Positions 1 to 11,400 of a DNA stretch of 64,000 nucleotides are shown in pieces (position 1 is the stretch's first letter; every line of letters starts with the position of its first letter). The notes beneath the pieces are model-generated. The model was given only the letters and a program-made list of their open reading frames with translations, had not been told where the DNA came from and made no database searches. Origin of the DNA: Gadus chalcogrammus (lineage: Eukaryota > Chordata > Actinopteri > Gadiformes > Gadidae); the NCBI RefSeq assembly GCF_026213295.1, contig NC_079419.1, forward strand, positions 22,280,818 through 22,344,817, given 5' to 3'. Made by a program: the position numbers and the translations under genes.

Positions 1-110
1 CTGGGGCTTGCGCAAGTCCTATGAAACATTACCAAGAAGCATGATATCTTAAAATGATTCAGTCCTAGCACATTTAGCATGATCTTTGATGTAGAAGCAC
101 AAAAACGTAC

Positions 111-1018
111 TTTGTATTTTGCGGTGAGGTTTTCCCACTTCCTCTTCACTTGCTGCGTGGATATCTTCCCCCCCCAGCCCCTTGTCTTTAATAAATTGTC
201 TGCAGAAGAGAGACAAAAACAATGAGCACAGGATAAAACAACAATATTTAACCAAAGTCTTCGAAAAAAATTTTACTTTTACGTACTCAAAGCCATCCCT
301 TGCCGATTTCTTCACGCCCGTGAATAGCATTGTATTAGCTGCCCGCCAGGCTATAAACTGGCGGGTGTCCTCGTCAGTCCCTGCGTCCAAGCAAATTATG
401 ACAAATCAGATATAATATAGATACAAATCAGCCAAAGTAATTAATCGGTGAGTTTATTGCCTACTAGTTCAAAACATATTGGCACTTGGTACATTGATAT
501 CTCTCCCACACTCAATTAATATTTTTCTACTCTCCTTATTGTAATCCCGCCCGACCGCACAATGCCCTTGTTCTTTCGTTATTCCCTCCCCTGATCAATC
601 CCTGAGCTATTTGACACAGGGAAGGAGGGAAGGAGGCACGTAATCTGTGCAAGGCAATCGCGTGCTTGCACAGATGCCGAGACTGTAGTATGAACGCTAC
701 ACGCATTTAACAATCGTAACCTATCGTTAAGCCATCATATAAACCAACATAAATGTTATATCCACAGCAAACACTACGATGGACTAACAAAACGGCACTA
801 GTTTACTACCTGAAATTACGTTATTATTGTCGATAGATAGCTGCTAACACGTAGCATTTACCTTAGCCTGAAAAACAGATCAAGGGTTGACCTTACCATG
901 ACAAGAAAGACAGCACAGTTTTCGTAATGACCGATTAAAGAAACATTTAATACTTGTACTTACATTTCAATGTTTCGAAATTTGCGGGAGCCGCTGTTGA
1001 TGGCGTCGGGTCAGCCAT
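111..1018 (-). CDS. Myb/SANT-like DNA-binding gene, exons 1-3 (partial)
   Basis: Three exons can be read on the minus strand. Exon 1 (1018-964) starts with ATG and encodes MADPTPSTAAPANFETLK before a GTAAGT donor. Exon 2 (380-287) follows a GCAG acceptor and completes a WTDEDTRQFIAWR motif typical of Myb/SANT or MADF-like trihelix domains; it ends at a GTACGT donor. Exon 3 (199-111) follows CTGCAG and contains a KRKWENL core ending AKYK, again before GTACGT. Phases agree across both introns. One oddity: an 8-nt G run (plus-strand C at 168-175) puts the two halves of exon 3 in different frames; seven Gs would keep one frame. The gene continues left of the window. The product is probably nuclear and DNA-binding. 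It could be a host gene or the Myb-like gene of a PIF/Harbinger element. The family call is from motif recognition. Confidence 0.6.
390..960 (-). other. Intron 1 of the Myb/SANT-like gene; nothing else seen
   Basis: This 0.58-kb stretch separates exon 1 and exon 2. It holds no long frame and no recognisable repeat; a short GGAAGGAGG duplication occurs near 620. Confidence 0.4.
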
Positions 1019-1110
1019 CTCTTCTTCGTTTGTTACCAGACTCCGGTTGCATTGTGGGATAGCGTAGTGAGGTCCGTGGTTTACTTTGGCGGTAGTATGC
1101 ATTCGGAAAT
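1019..1110 (-). promoter_or_regulatory. Possible promoter of the Myb/SANT-like gene
   Basis: This stretch lies directly upstream of the ATG at 1018 on the minus strand. It contains GCATTGTGGGAT (1049-1060), which on the minus strand resembles a ZNF143/HCFC1-type core, and TTTGGCGG (1085-1092), which resembles an E2F half site. No TATA box is evident. This is inference from short motifs. Confidence 0.25.
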
Positions 1111-1329
1111 GTCTTCCGTACTACACAATGCGTACTGAGTATTCGGACGCGCTATATTTTTTGCATACTACAAAATGCATACTATATAGTATGCAAGTAT
1201 GAGTATTCAGATTCAGCCTTAGTCTAAACTGTGGAAAATAGAACAAGGGTTCGATATAGGGCGTGCACTGCGCCGCCCTTCTGAAGTCTAAAAAAATCTC
1301 CCGATTGAAATACATTGGTTTAATAGGCC

Positions 1330-1613
1330 TATTGAATTAATTTAATATTAAAATTAAGTGTGGCGTGTGAGCGTGTGCATGGGTTGAATTGCGTGTGTTT
1401 CACGCCGAATGCGTGAGACTTGAGAGCCCTGTACTTACGTGACACAAACCAGCACCGCAAACGTTCTCTCCCACTTGAGATTACGTCTTTCTTTATAGGT
1501 TCATGGGTCTGATGCGCCGATTTCCCATGCTGATATTTCCGGAGATTCTTGGGCATCTTCGACCATTTGGCTACAGATTGTCTCATTACACGCTAAATAA
1601 TATAACTATAGCC

Positions 1614-1663
<50 letters not shown>

Positions 1664-1905
1664 ATATATATATAGGCAATATATATAATTAGGCTACATA
1701 TATAATATATATAGGCAATATATATAATTAGGCTATATATATAATATATATATAAAGCATTTGTGGTTTTGGCATAAACATAACTAGGGTGCACTGTACC
1801 ATCTGCGCACACCCTTTCTGAAGCCCCTCTCTCTCGCTCTCTCTCTCTGTCTGTCACTCCCTCTCTCTCGTATCGTTTTGTGGAGCACGTTAATTGTCTG
1901 AGAAA
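1330..1905. repeat. Dispersed ~550-bp repeat, copy A
   Basis: This segment closely matches 3931-4430. Both copies share the block around GCGTGAGACTTGAGAGCCCTG, a stretch containing GGTTCATNGGTCTGATGCGCCG, an AT-rich core with TAGGCAATATATATAATTAGG, and CATTTGTGGTTTTGGCATAA followed by CT-rich sequence. The ACTTGAGAGCCCTG part equals the terminal inverted repeat of the hAT at 8661-14893, so a hAT-type end was already present when the segment was copied. The minus-strand frame (85 aa here, 86 aa in copy B) is conserved in both copies, but I do not recognise its product. Confidence 0.7.
1619..1760. repeat. (TA)n and AT-rich satellite-like stretch
   Basis: A pure TA dinucleotide run (about 1619-1660) is followed by three partial copies of a GGCAATATATATAATTAGGCTA unit. 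Confidence 0.9.
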
Positions 1906-2064
1906 TGCGTGTTCTGTGGAGCACGCTCGTTTCAGTTTTTGAGGACGTCTGCTTAAAAAAATCTGAAATATTGACATATATATACAGTAACTAGGGTGTA
2001 CTGTACTGTCTGGCAAACCATTCTGAAGCCTCTCTCTCTCGCTCTCTCTCTCTTTTCGTTTTGT
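1824..2064. repeat. CT-rich microsatellites
   Basis: Interrupted (CT)n tracts occur at 1824-1870 and 2029-2053, each followed by the shared phrase CGTTTTGTGGAG. The long minus frame through this stretch is low-complexity and is not treated as a gene. Confidence 0.8.
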
Positions 2065-2148
2065 GGAGAACGCTCCCATTGAATGCCCTCTTTCATATAT
2101 ATGATACCTCCAGCACTGGGCCGTGGCAACAATTCTCCAAATCCATAT

Positions 2149-2166
2149 GGGGGGGGGGGGGGGGGG
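2149..2166. repeat. Poly-G tract of 18
   Basis: Uninterrupted run of G on the plus strand; likely length-variable. Confidence 0.95.
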
Positions 2167-2199
2167 ATGCTTGAGGACAGTAGGGGTGTACACTAGACA

Positions 2200-3900
2200 T
2201 AAATAGGAAGCAAACTCAGGAGAAGGAATGACCTATCACAAATATTTATTTAATAAATTGTTTCAAATAACCCTGCCTCGTTAAATCAATGAGCTTGGTG
2301 TTTTGCTTTGAAAAATAGGTTATAGAAGAGGTCTAAACTACAGAAAATAAAAACATCCAAGCTGCCTTTTAAGGATACCTTGGAATATATATCTATTTTT
2401 TAACCATCAGACCCTACTTTACGACAAAAACAACACAATTGACGGCAGCTCCTTTGCCGCGTGGTTTTTAGAGCCATGTAAGGATTAGAGGATTTGAGCA
2501 ACCACCATAGCAAACATGACGGTCAAGTGACTGGATGCAGCCCCGTTGAAAAAAAAAGAATACCACCCTACACACTCAGGAGTTTAATGATATTTAAATT
2601 ATTATGACCATGAAGTCTTTATTTGCATGGGTTTACATTTCGTTCTGTGTAGCATGGAAAAATTGGAGAAGCACTCCCATTCAGAATGCATTGGTTTACA
2701 TTTCGTTCTTTGGAGCACGGTTATTTTTATTTATTTATTTATTTTCAGTTTTTGAGGAGTTGCTTCAAAGATGCAAATGTTTCTGCAATAATCCAAAATC
2801 CAATGGAAAAACCCGTTGGCTTTTTGTCCAGGGAACCCGGGGCGACGCTCACTTCCGGGTTGGCCAACATACGTCATCCCTCCACCACTCTACTGTAAAA
2901 ACACATGTTCAAGTTGAATGAGAATAATAATAATAATAATAATTCTGCCACAGTATTTATTTAAGGGGGGGGGGGGGCCATTCGTAGTGTTGATCAGCAC
3001 GCTGGGGTAGACAAGTCACCGGACTACTACCCATGCAAGTGAACGGAGCGTTCCACGGCATTGAGAAGACCCGTGTAATAAAGGCCTATAATATTTCTGT
3101 TTATGGCATAGATTTCTCCTCAGATGAGGCCAATAAACCAATGATAAAATTAAAATAAAAACGCTCGATCAATGGCCCGGCCCGAGGATAGTGGTGGGAA
3201 ATATCGGCACGACCCGGCCCGCGTCGGGCTCGGGCTCAGGCAGAGAATCTAAACATTGACTGCAACTACTTAGCAGGTGTCTGTAGGCCTATATCAGGAG
3301 TAAATGCACGCCCTGCAGCCAATCAGAATACGAGTATTCCCCCAGACCGTGGTATAAACAATATTATTTGTGAGTTATAATCAACCCCTCACATCAATAT
3401 TAATGATAACCCATTAAATACGGTATGATTTCTAGATGTCATGGCAACGTCCGCTCGCGACACAGGACTTGTGAGGCATCGACGCAGACTTTCATTCACA
3501 TAGCCAAAAACAAGAGAATAGATGGCTAGATTAAATAAACATCAATACATACAATTCTAAAAAGAACAGATGAAACAGCTACCCTTTTTTCCTTCGCGGT
3601 TTGCCTACAGAGCAGCGCACCTGCATTTCATATATCCTTGAATTGTCACAATTTCTCAGAATCAAAGGTGAAAGTAGAAACGGGTGGCCAAAAGCTGTCA
3701 TATTGTTAGTTATCACAGACAATTTTAATTAGATTCGGGTGGCCAAAAGCTGTAATTTTTTAGTTATCACAGATAATTTTCAACAATGAATGATCTGTAC
3801 GGAGCTCCTCAAGGGACATTAGGGAGAACGCTCCCGGACAGACCCTTAGTTTGGAAGTCGTGCTTAGTGACACGACAAATACTTCCAATTGAAATGCAAC
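2200..3900. other. Gene-poor stretch with small repeats
   Basis: I see no convincing gene here. GGTTTACATTTCGTTCTNTG occurs at about 2631 and 2693 and again near 4480, so part of this belongs to the 1330/3931 repeat family. An (AAT)n tract lies at 2923-2943 and a G run near 2967-2978. A direct duplication of about 55 bp begins with CGGGTGGCCAAAAGCTGT at 3681 and 3736. Confidence 0.6.
3681..3790. repeat. Two-copy tandem duplication, ~55-bp unit
   Basis: CGGGTGGCCAAAAGCTGT followed by TTAGTTATCACAGA is present twice in direct orientation, with a few differences between copies. Confidence 0.85.
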
Positions 3901-3930
3901 ATTTAGAAAATACGTGTCCCTGATCACGTT

Positions 3931-4510
3931 TCAATAGATTAAATAACGTGACAGTGTCACGTATTTTCGGGAGACCAGTGTGCATGGGTTGAATTGCGTG
4001 TGTCTCACGCCGAATGCATGAGACTTGAGAGCCCTGTACTTAGGTGACACAAACCAGCACCGCAAACGTTCTCTCCCGCTTGAGATGACGTCTTTCTTTA
4101 TAGGTTCATCGGTCTGATGCGCCGATTCCTCATGCTGATATTTCCGGAGATTCTCGGGCATCTTCGACAATTTGGCTATAGATTGTCTCATTACACGCTA
4201 AATAATATAATTATAGCCTAATTATATATATAGCCTACATATATATATATATATATAGGCAATGTATATAATTAGGCAATATATATATATATATATATAT
4301 ATAGCATTTGTGGTTTTGGCATAAACATAACTAGGGTGAAGTGTACTATCTGCGCACACCCTTTCTGAAGCCTCTCTCTCGCTCTCTCTCTGTCCCTCAC
4401 TCTCTCTCTTTCTCTCTCTCGTACCGTTTTGTGGAGCACGTTAATTGTCTGAGAACACTCCCATTCAGAATGCATTGGTTTACATTTCGTTCTGTGTAGC
4501 ACGAAAAAAG
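3931..4510. repeat. Dispersed ~550-bp repeat, copy B
   Basis: This is the partner of 1330-1905 in the same orientation. The minus-strand frame differs from copy A by scattered substitutions only. The AT-rich core (4207-4305) and CT-rich block (4372-4425) have different lengths, as expected of microsatellites. Confidence 0.7.
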
Positions 4511-4790
4511 TCGGACTATCGTGCTCTGGAACAGGGTTCAATAGATTAACGTTTGTGCGCGTGATACCGGGTTGCGGGAAGAGATGAAAACCCGAAGCAA
4601 ATATGATAAATTATTTCAAAAGGTTTGGGAAGCATCTGGTAAGTAAAAAAAAAAAAAATCCAAAAAATGTGGATCTCTTCTCATTAGATGTACCGCTGGT
4701 AATTTCTTTTTATTTCCTTAAACAATCTTTTCCCTCTCAGGTGGCTTGGCTGTTGTTATGTGTCCCTGTTGTCACAACCCGGCTCAGCGG

Positions 4791-5691
4791 CTTCTGCAGC
4801 AGAGGCAACCTTCCGTTCACTAATGTAAGTCGCAATCAAACCAGGTAGCGTATTCTTAAACTGCTCCAAAATTACTAACTCACACAACTCATCAAAAGTA
4901 GATATTTCAAGCGCAGCCAACCAACGTTTAAAATGGGTAGTTAAATCCCGAACAAATTCAACATAGGTCTGGCCACTTTCCCTTTCCCAAACCCGAAAAC
5001 GTTGGCGATATGCTTCAGGCACAAGCTCATAAGCCTTCAGCACTGCAGATTTTATTTTAAAATAACTACCGCTATCAGCCGTGCTCATAGACGAATATGC
5101 CCCCTGCGCCTTACCTGTGAGGACGCACTGGAGCAGCAGAGCACAGTCCTCATCAGACCAACCCCTCGCCGCGGAAACACGCTCAAAAAGCACAAAAAAT
5201 GAGTCAGGATCCCTCTCATTAAACGGTGGCAACAGCCGCAAGTTGTTGATGTCAAAGGGCCGCGCACCGACCCCAGACACCTGCCCCTTCTGACTCTCAG
5301 CAGCCAGACGATAACCCTCCCGCTGGCGGATCACCTCCAGCTCTATTTGTTTTTTTGCTTCCATCTCACATTTAAATCTCTCATGTTCCAACTGCATTGA
5401 GAGGAGCTCCTTTTGCTGCTCAAACGTCAGCCCCTGGGTCTGAAAAGGCATGCCTACGGCAGGTGGAGAAGCTGGCACCGGGCCAGACGTAAGGACTCCC
5501 AGTTCAATAAGTTTTACCTTCAAAGCAATTTTAATATCTTCTTTACGCTTCCTTTCTATCCCGGCCACCGAATAATAATCCGACAGTTTCAACAACTGTT
5601 CCTTTGTACACTTGTCCAAGGCCTCCTCTGACGGAGCCGCCACAAACGCTTCACATTCAGCCATCTCAAGACCGCCACTAGGATTAAGCAA
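4791..5691 (-). CDS. gag: Gypsy gag (SCAN-like), C-terminus lost
   Basis: About 300 codons read without interruption from an ATG at 5691. The N-terminal part has the EALDKCTKEQLLKLSDYYSV motif seen at the start of many fish Gypsy gag proteins. A charged helical region follows (residues about 105-145), then FNERDPDSFFVLFERVSAARGW, and a SCAN-like region including EAYRQRFRVWERESGQTYVEF. SCAN domains are known to derive from such Gypsy capsids. Gag would form the particle core. The frame runs into the residual LTR and stops shortly after, so the zinc knuckle, if any, is missing. A second, diverged gag of the same type is at 47150-47839. Confidence 0.8.
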
Positions 5692-6245
5692 AACACACCG
5701 TTATGCCCGAACCGGAAGCAAGACAGCGAAGTGTCCCCGTGCGCACTAAGAGGATCCCAGTTTGAAGTTTCCCCGCTAACTAAACATCAACCCCCTAACT
5801 AAACTCCCGGCTAGTCTTCATGCAGCGGGCAGTGGCGGGTACTTATGCACTAGAGACCGCTGACCCGGGAAAGCGACTAGCAAGCTAGCAACTCCCCCGA
5901 AATCACGGACATGCTCCCAAGACAATGCTTTAACCACTATGCCGCCACAACACTACCACGACCCCCGCAACGAACCCAAAGGGGAACGCCGCTATGCCTA
6001 CCAGGGAAAACTCTGCACCGCACTAAGATCCACACGCTGAGGACAACACTTGTCAACCGGCTTTTCGGTACTGGCATAAATTAAGTGAGCAACCCTGATA
6101 CTCACCCTGATCCGTCAGCCCACATGCACCATGAACTCTCCCCTTAACTACGGAAAAAACACTCGCAAAATGAGCAACAACCGTTTTACCCGCAAGGCAA
6201 ACAAACAAAGGCAAAACAAAATCTACACTCAACTATTGCACAAAC

Positions 6246-6263
6246 CGAATGGAAGAGCCCCCA
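6246..6263 (-). promoter_or_regulatory. Primer-binding site, tRNA-Pro type (imperfect)
   Basis: Two bases inside the 5' LTR, the minus strand reads TGGGGGCTCTTCCATTCG. The first nine bases match the tRNA-Pro primer site TGGGGGCTCGTCCGGGAT, and the rest diverges. The intact version is in the second Gypsy element at 48538-48555. Confidence 0.65.
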
Positions 6264-6265
6264 TT

Positions 6266-6553
6266 TGTCACAACCCGGCTCAGCGGCGATGACAAAAACG
6301 GGAGAGACGGTGCATTTACCAATATAAAATAAAGGTTTATTTCCGTACAAAACATAACTTTAACAAAACCGCCAACGAAACCCCAAAAGGTGTGGACGCC
6401 TGCAAGGAGCCAAGGAGTAGCGCCCACGACAGGCAATCAGCTGCTCTTTTATTCGGCTGGAGCACCGGTCCCAGGTGCTCCAGATCCAGCTGATGTCATC
6501 AGCTGATCACCTTAATGAAGATAGGTAGTCAAAAAGTAGGCGGGGTCGTCACA
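6266..6553 (-). repeat. 5' LTR of the first Gypsy element
   Basis: This is 288 bp bounded by TG...CA, with imperfect inverted ends TGTCAC/GTCACA. On the minus strand it contains AATAAA-like sequence near 6340 (TTTATTTT on the complement), a possible poly(A) signal. Confidence 0.75.
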
Positions 6554-7570
6554 CTGTTGACAGGTTGTATCTTTAAAGTGCAACATTCGGGCAGAAAGTC
6601 CAAGAGATTATGCAGATTTATTGCTGTCATGGAAGCACATGCCAAATGTTTCAATATATGATTTTGCGAGAGGACTGGCAGCGCATGCCAACCTGAGAGA
6701 ACCTGAGAAGATCCCTATCAGCCCTCATGAGGGTAGGCTATTGGACCCCAGCCCTTGAAACATACAGTGGGAAGCCAATGGTGGGACGGTTCATTTACCA
6801 TAGCTCAACGCAAGGAAGACTGTACCGGACCTGGGTGGCCATCCCCTGACTGGGTCAGCAGAGCACTATTGTCTGTATGACACTTTTCATGAGGGGAACA
6901 CCAACGATCCGAAGTATGTTCTCCGGAGGATCAAAATTGTTCCTGAACTGGCAGGGAAGATCAAAAGCCAGGTTGCAGAGCAACTGTTTTCCAAGATGAA
7001 GAAAAGCAATTATTACATGAACACGCTCTCACCATCGGCTCATGTCTTCTTGATGCGCAATGTTATACACAATAACAATCAGTGCAAAACCCAAAAGATC
7101 ATGGAGGAGCTGAAGAAACTTGTAACTCCTGAAATGCAGCTGTGTTTCAATGTGCATGGGCTGGCAGAATTCTGTGCCTCTCAGCCAACAGAGCTTAGCC
7201 CCGACTCAGTTGTTGCCTCCTCTAAGCCAGCAGAAATGGAGTATAGCTCGGACCCAGATCTTTCACCACCCTCAAAATTTAAGAAATTGTATTAGTGATT
7301 GTGTGTATGCATTTTATTAGTGATTGTGTTTATGTATCTCACAACACATTTCCTAATTTTTTTTCCTCATCTCTTCATTTTGAATTAGACTCAAAGTAAC
7401 AGTTGATCTCCTCAGCTGTTGAACACCGTACCAACTCCAACATCACAGTCGCGGATTGGAAGCAACAACAAAACGCAAGACAGAGTGAATTAGTACGTTT
7501 GAGATTATTTTCTTCTGAATTGGAAGTTTGAAATATGCATGCATTCATAATATTTTGTACATTCCCCATA

Positions 7571-8400
7571 GCTGGACTATGTATTGGACATTAAGGGCGA
7601 GGAGGAAATAATCCAAACCCCCAACTGGATAGTCAGAAGGTCTGACTTTTGGACTCTGGGTCTAGAACGAGACGTTGAAGCAACGGTATCTAGACCAAGT
7701 TTTTTTTTTTATATAACTATGTCCTCATGGTATGGGCTTATTTTCTAATCATTGTTTTATTTTAGATTGCAAATTGTTGTTTCAACATTATTGCCAAGGC
7801 AGCAAATGTGAATGTAAGTTACATTTATTGTTTTTTACATGATCTGTGGAATCATGTTTCCTGAATGTGTACTTTTGATGTTGCCTAAACAAGTGTGTTA
7901 TGCATCTGTTTTCAAATAAAGGGCATTGCAACCGTGGCTGTGGATGCATATGTGGTGGTAACCTGGCTTCCTCCATATGAGGCTTCTCCCACGGCTGAAA
8001 TGATTGTGAGTAGTAATGTAACATAACTTGTACGTCAGCTTTAACCTCATGTTCACGTTCCTCTTTGAACTATTTTTGTGTTCCTCAGTGCGACTTTGCA
8101 TCCAAAGACGTGGTGCTTCTCCCCGCCTGGCAGCCTGGGCACTGGACATTGTGTGTGAGTAAACCCACACACGTCTAACAATCAAACCCAACCTTTTCTG
8201 GATCAAATCCAACCTCTCCTCGCCCCCTGCACTATTCACTTTAACTGTAATTTTTAACTACACCTTATCTTGTCATTCCATGAAATAAAACGTAACAGGT
8301 TCTCAAACCAAGACTGAGGATTCTGCAATATTTTGATTCAAGACACCCTAGTGGCTTTGGAGATGGCCGCTACCTAGAAATCTTTTTCGTTTTTCATAGA
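7571..8400 (+). pseudogene. Ulp1/SENP-like cysteine protease exons of the KDZ-like element
   Basis: Five short exons with good splice sites can be read: 7571-7686 (LDYVLDIKGEEEIIQTPNWI...), 7765-7813 (IANCCFNIIAKAANVN), about 7920-8003 (GIATVAVDAYVVVTWLPPYE), 8089-8154 (VVLLPAWQPGHWTLC) and 8299 onward (RLRILQYFDSRHPSGFGDGR). GHWTLC and YFDS fit the catalytic His and Asp of C48 (Ulp1/SENP) proteases, which cleave SUMO-like conjugates. Such domains are known in KDZ and some other large DNA transposons. The catalytic Cys region is not seen before the hAT begins at 8661. Catalytic identity is inferred from two motifs. Confidence 0.55.
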
Positions 8401-11400
8401 AAGTTTATTACCCGTTCCCTATGTTCATATCTAACTTTGGGTCTTACAGCAGGAAGAGTCTGTTTTTTTACTCAGTAATTTCCATGTTAACACCTTCAAG
8501 GTAGCTTTGATTAAAATTAAGTTCTTTATTGGTTGGCTATAAATCTGCATCTTTACGTTCCAGTTTTTTTATTTTGACCACTCAAATACTGCTTTGAGAA
8601 CCCAAAGACTTTAACCCAAGTATTATTTTTTTTAGCATTATTGTTCCTCTTGTTCATATGCAGGGCTCTCAAGTCTCATGCATTCGGCGTGAGACACACA
8701 CAATTCAATCCGATCACACGCTCACACATTGTATTTCTCACGCTGAAAAAATTAATTATCCGGGATTTTGTTAAAGCCTAAAATATGATGTTTACATTGA
8801 TTTTGCGTTGTGTTTCTTTGGGTAGTTCACAAACTAGTTAGGCTACGCCCTCCCCTACTCAGTTCTATTCGCTTAGCATTGGTGGAAGTGAGTAAGGGGA
8901 GGGGTCAAGTATAGCCTCCGGATTGCACGGTCTGTCTGTAGAGTTGCCGTCATTGGTCGATAGCCTTCTCTCTTGAAATATTTAATTGGTCAGCATAATC
9001 GATAGCGAAAACTTTCTTGTTTAAAACAGCACATGTGTCCGGCATCTGCCAAAACGTAAATTTAAGTTCACGGAAGGGAATTCTGTGCACCCAGTACAAT
9101 TTGAAGAACATGACCTGTAAGGATTTACATTCGTACTTAAAATTAATATATGCCCAAAATGAGGAGGACTGAAAAATATCCTGCCCATGATGTAATGGAC
9201 CCACCGTATCAGGTAAGAATCAAGTGGGTTCCCCGTGCAGTTGAAGGCGCCTGCCACGCACCAGCTAATCAAATAAAAATAATATAGCTACAGAACGGCC
9301 AATCAAAAAATAGCATAGCTGTATCCGGGTAAGATTTTGATATTCCCGCGTTACATTCCGATTCCAACGACAATATTGACATATTGATTCACACGCTCGC
9401 TGAAATACAGAAGAGGACAGCTTACATTCATTCACATTTCGCTGAAGTAGCTACAGACTGGTTGACGTGGGAGAAGACCATATGAGTACACTAAGCCATC
9501 TCATCATTTTATTTTTGTTGCTGGAGAATATTGTGTCCAGGCAGCTCAGTAATGTTACCTAAGCGTTAGCTAGCCAGTTGAATCCCTGCTTATTTCAGCA
9601 GCTATATTGACACTTCTTTTGTCTTAGTTCAGGACCCATTATTCACAAATGTTTTCTCTGAGGCCAAAGATGTCAGGGAAGAGGCAAATGAGCATTCTTT
9701 CATGCTTCGCTATGAAGGATCAGCTCCCTAAAAGGGTGGCCAGGTCAGAGGAGGAGACTGTGGAGAAGGCAGTAGTGGAAGATGTAGATGAGGCAGTAGA
9801 GGACACTGCGGAGGAGGCAGTGGAGGAGACGGCTAGGGTGTCAGCAGAGGATAAGTCACTGGAAGAGACTGTGGAGGACACCATAGAAGGGACAGTGGAG
9901 AAGCCACTGGAATCAGGGAAAAAGAGAGGAGTAAGAAGGAATGGTCAACCCGATGGCCATTCATCACAATGGGAACCACCAGCTCCTTCTACTGGTGCTC
10001 AGTCTGTAGGCAAGAGAACTCCTGTGCCCATCAAGGTGTGAGGGACATAAGCAGGCATGTGGAAGGCAAGGGACATCGAGCCAAAGAACAGGTTCTAAAC
10101 TCGGCCAGCAGTGTTGTACAATTCTGCACGCCAGCAACTTCTGTTGGAGGCATGAGTGTACAAGAGGCCAAGGTACATAGCACAGGAAAAGCAAAAGGCT
10201 GGTGGCAATGTTTGATGAATTGCATTTTCCTTCAACTTGGTTGCTGACCATTTCAGCATCTCAGCTTGTACAAGGAATGTTTTAAAGACTCCCCCATGGC
10301 TCAGAGCTTTAAGAGTGCAAGCACCAAAACAACGTGCATTATAAATGAAGCAGTGGCACCACATTTTAAGAAGGAACTGGTGATGAAGATGAGAGAGAAT
10401 CCCTTCACACTTGTCACACATGGCTCAAATGATACTGGTATGAGTTTAACAACTACCAGTAATTTGTATTTCTCTATCCATTTCTATCATTCATTTCTTT
10501 CTATTTTTGAACATCATGTAGGTTTATTTATGTGCCTTATTGTTACAGGTCTAGAGAAGATGAATCCTCTCACAGTGAGAATATTTGACACCAAAACAGT
10601 TGTGCATAGATTCCTTGACATGTGCACCACCAGTGGACAGAGCTGTGGCACTGCTGAAGTGATTTATAAAAAAATCAATGAGACCTTGCAGGAAAGTACC
10701 ATCCCTTGGAGAAATTGTGTAGGTCTCTCAATTGACAATGCTCCTGTGAATATGGGTGCCAGAAATTCAATTGCAGCCAGAATGCTGGGGGAAAATGGCA
10801 GCATTGACATACATGGATGTCATATTATCCACAACACTGCCAAACATGCAGGGCAGAATTTTTTGGAAGTAAGATCAACATGTACACTTTATATTCTGTT
10901 AAGCCAAAGGCCAAAGAAAAACTGTTTGCTGTATAGTATTGTAATAAATCTTTGAATTCATGTATTGCAGATATCCGGATTTGATCCAGAGGATCTGACT
11001 GTGGATATTGGGTACTGGTTTAAGGGAAGTACCAACCGTAAAGGTTACCTGGCAGGTTTGTGATTCAACCAGCTCTACTGTTATACAACAAAATGCAGCC
11101 ATTTTAAACTTGTTTGCTATTGATGTTATATCTATTTATATATTCCAGAATTTTGTGACTTCCATGAGAGCGAGTACATGGAAATGCTACTGCACGTTTC
11201 AGTGCGATGGTTAAGCCTGGAGAGGTGCATTACAAGAATTCTGCGGCAGTATGGGCCACTTACCAGCTATTTCAAGTCTTTAAGTATGTTGCTTATTTAA
11301 TTTTTCAGTAGTAAAGTGCATTACACAAGACTAAATATGTACTATTAAGTGTAACCTGTTTTTATTTCCAGATGAGAAACAAGGTTAAGAAGGCTGCTGG

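Larger units (their letters stand above)
4770..6553 (-). mobile_element. Gypsy-type LTR retrotransposon, internally deleted, 4-bp target duplication
   Basis: The element runs right to left. Its 5' LTR is 6266-6553 (288 bp), beginning TGTCACAACC and ending GGTCGTCACA as written on plus. A primer-binding site and leader follow, then gag. At the other end only about 21 bp of the 3' LTR survive (4770-4790), fused to the gag frame. CTGT flanks both sides (4766-4769 and 6554-6557), so the deletion happened after or during insertion and left the outer end intact. No pol is present. It sits inside an exon of the KDZ-like gene. Confidence 0.75.
4741..7295 (+). pseudogene. KDZ/HMGXB3-like transposase gene, decayed, split by a Gypsy insertion
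   Basis: A splice acceptor (CTCTCAG, ending at 4740) opens an exon reading LAVVMCPC up to 4769. Skipping the Gypsy element and its 4-bp duplication, the same exon continues from 6558 with NIRAESPRDYADLLLSW, PNVSIYDFARGLAAHANLRE and ISPHEGRLLDPSP. Further pieces read HYCLYDTFHEGNTNDPKYVL and QVAEQLFSKMKK, then SAHVFLMRNVIHN, ending at a TAG at 7293. The QVAEQLF...M...FLMRNVIHN pattern is what I associate with KDZ-type transposases and fish proteins annotated HMGXB3-like. Frames shift near 6760, and a TGA lies at the insertion joint. Ulp1-like exons follow downstream and probably belonged to the same gene. Family assignment is from memory and moderate. Confidence 0.5.

Noticed and set aside
1606..2193. 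195-codon minus-strand frame
   Set aside because: It is made of TA, CT and G microsatellites; no domain and low complexity.
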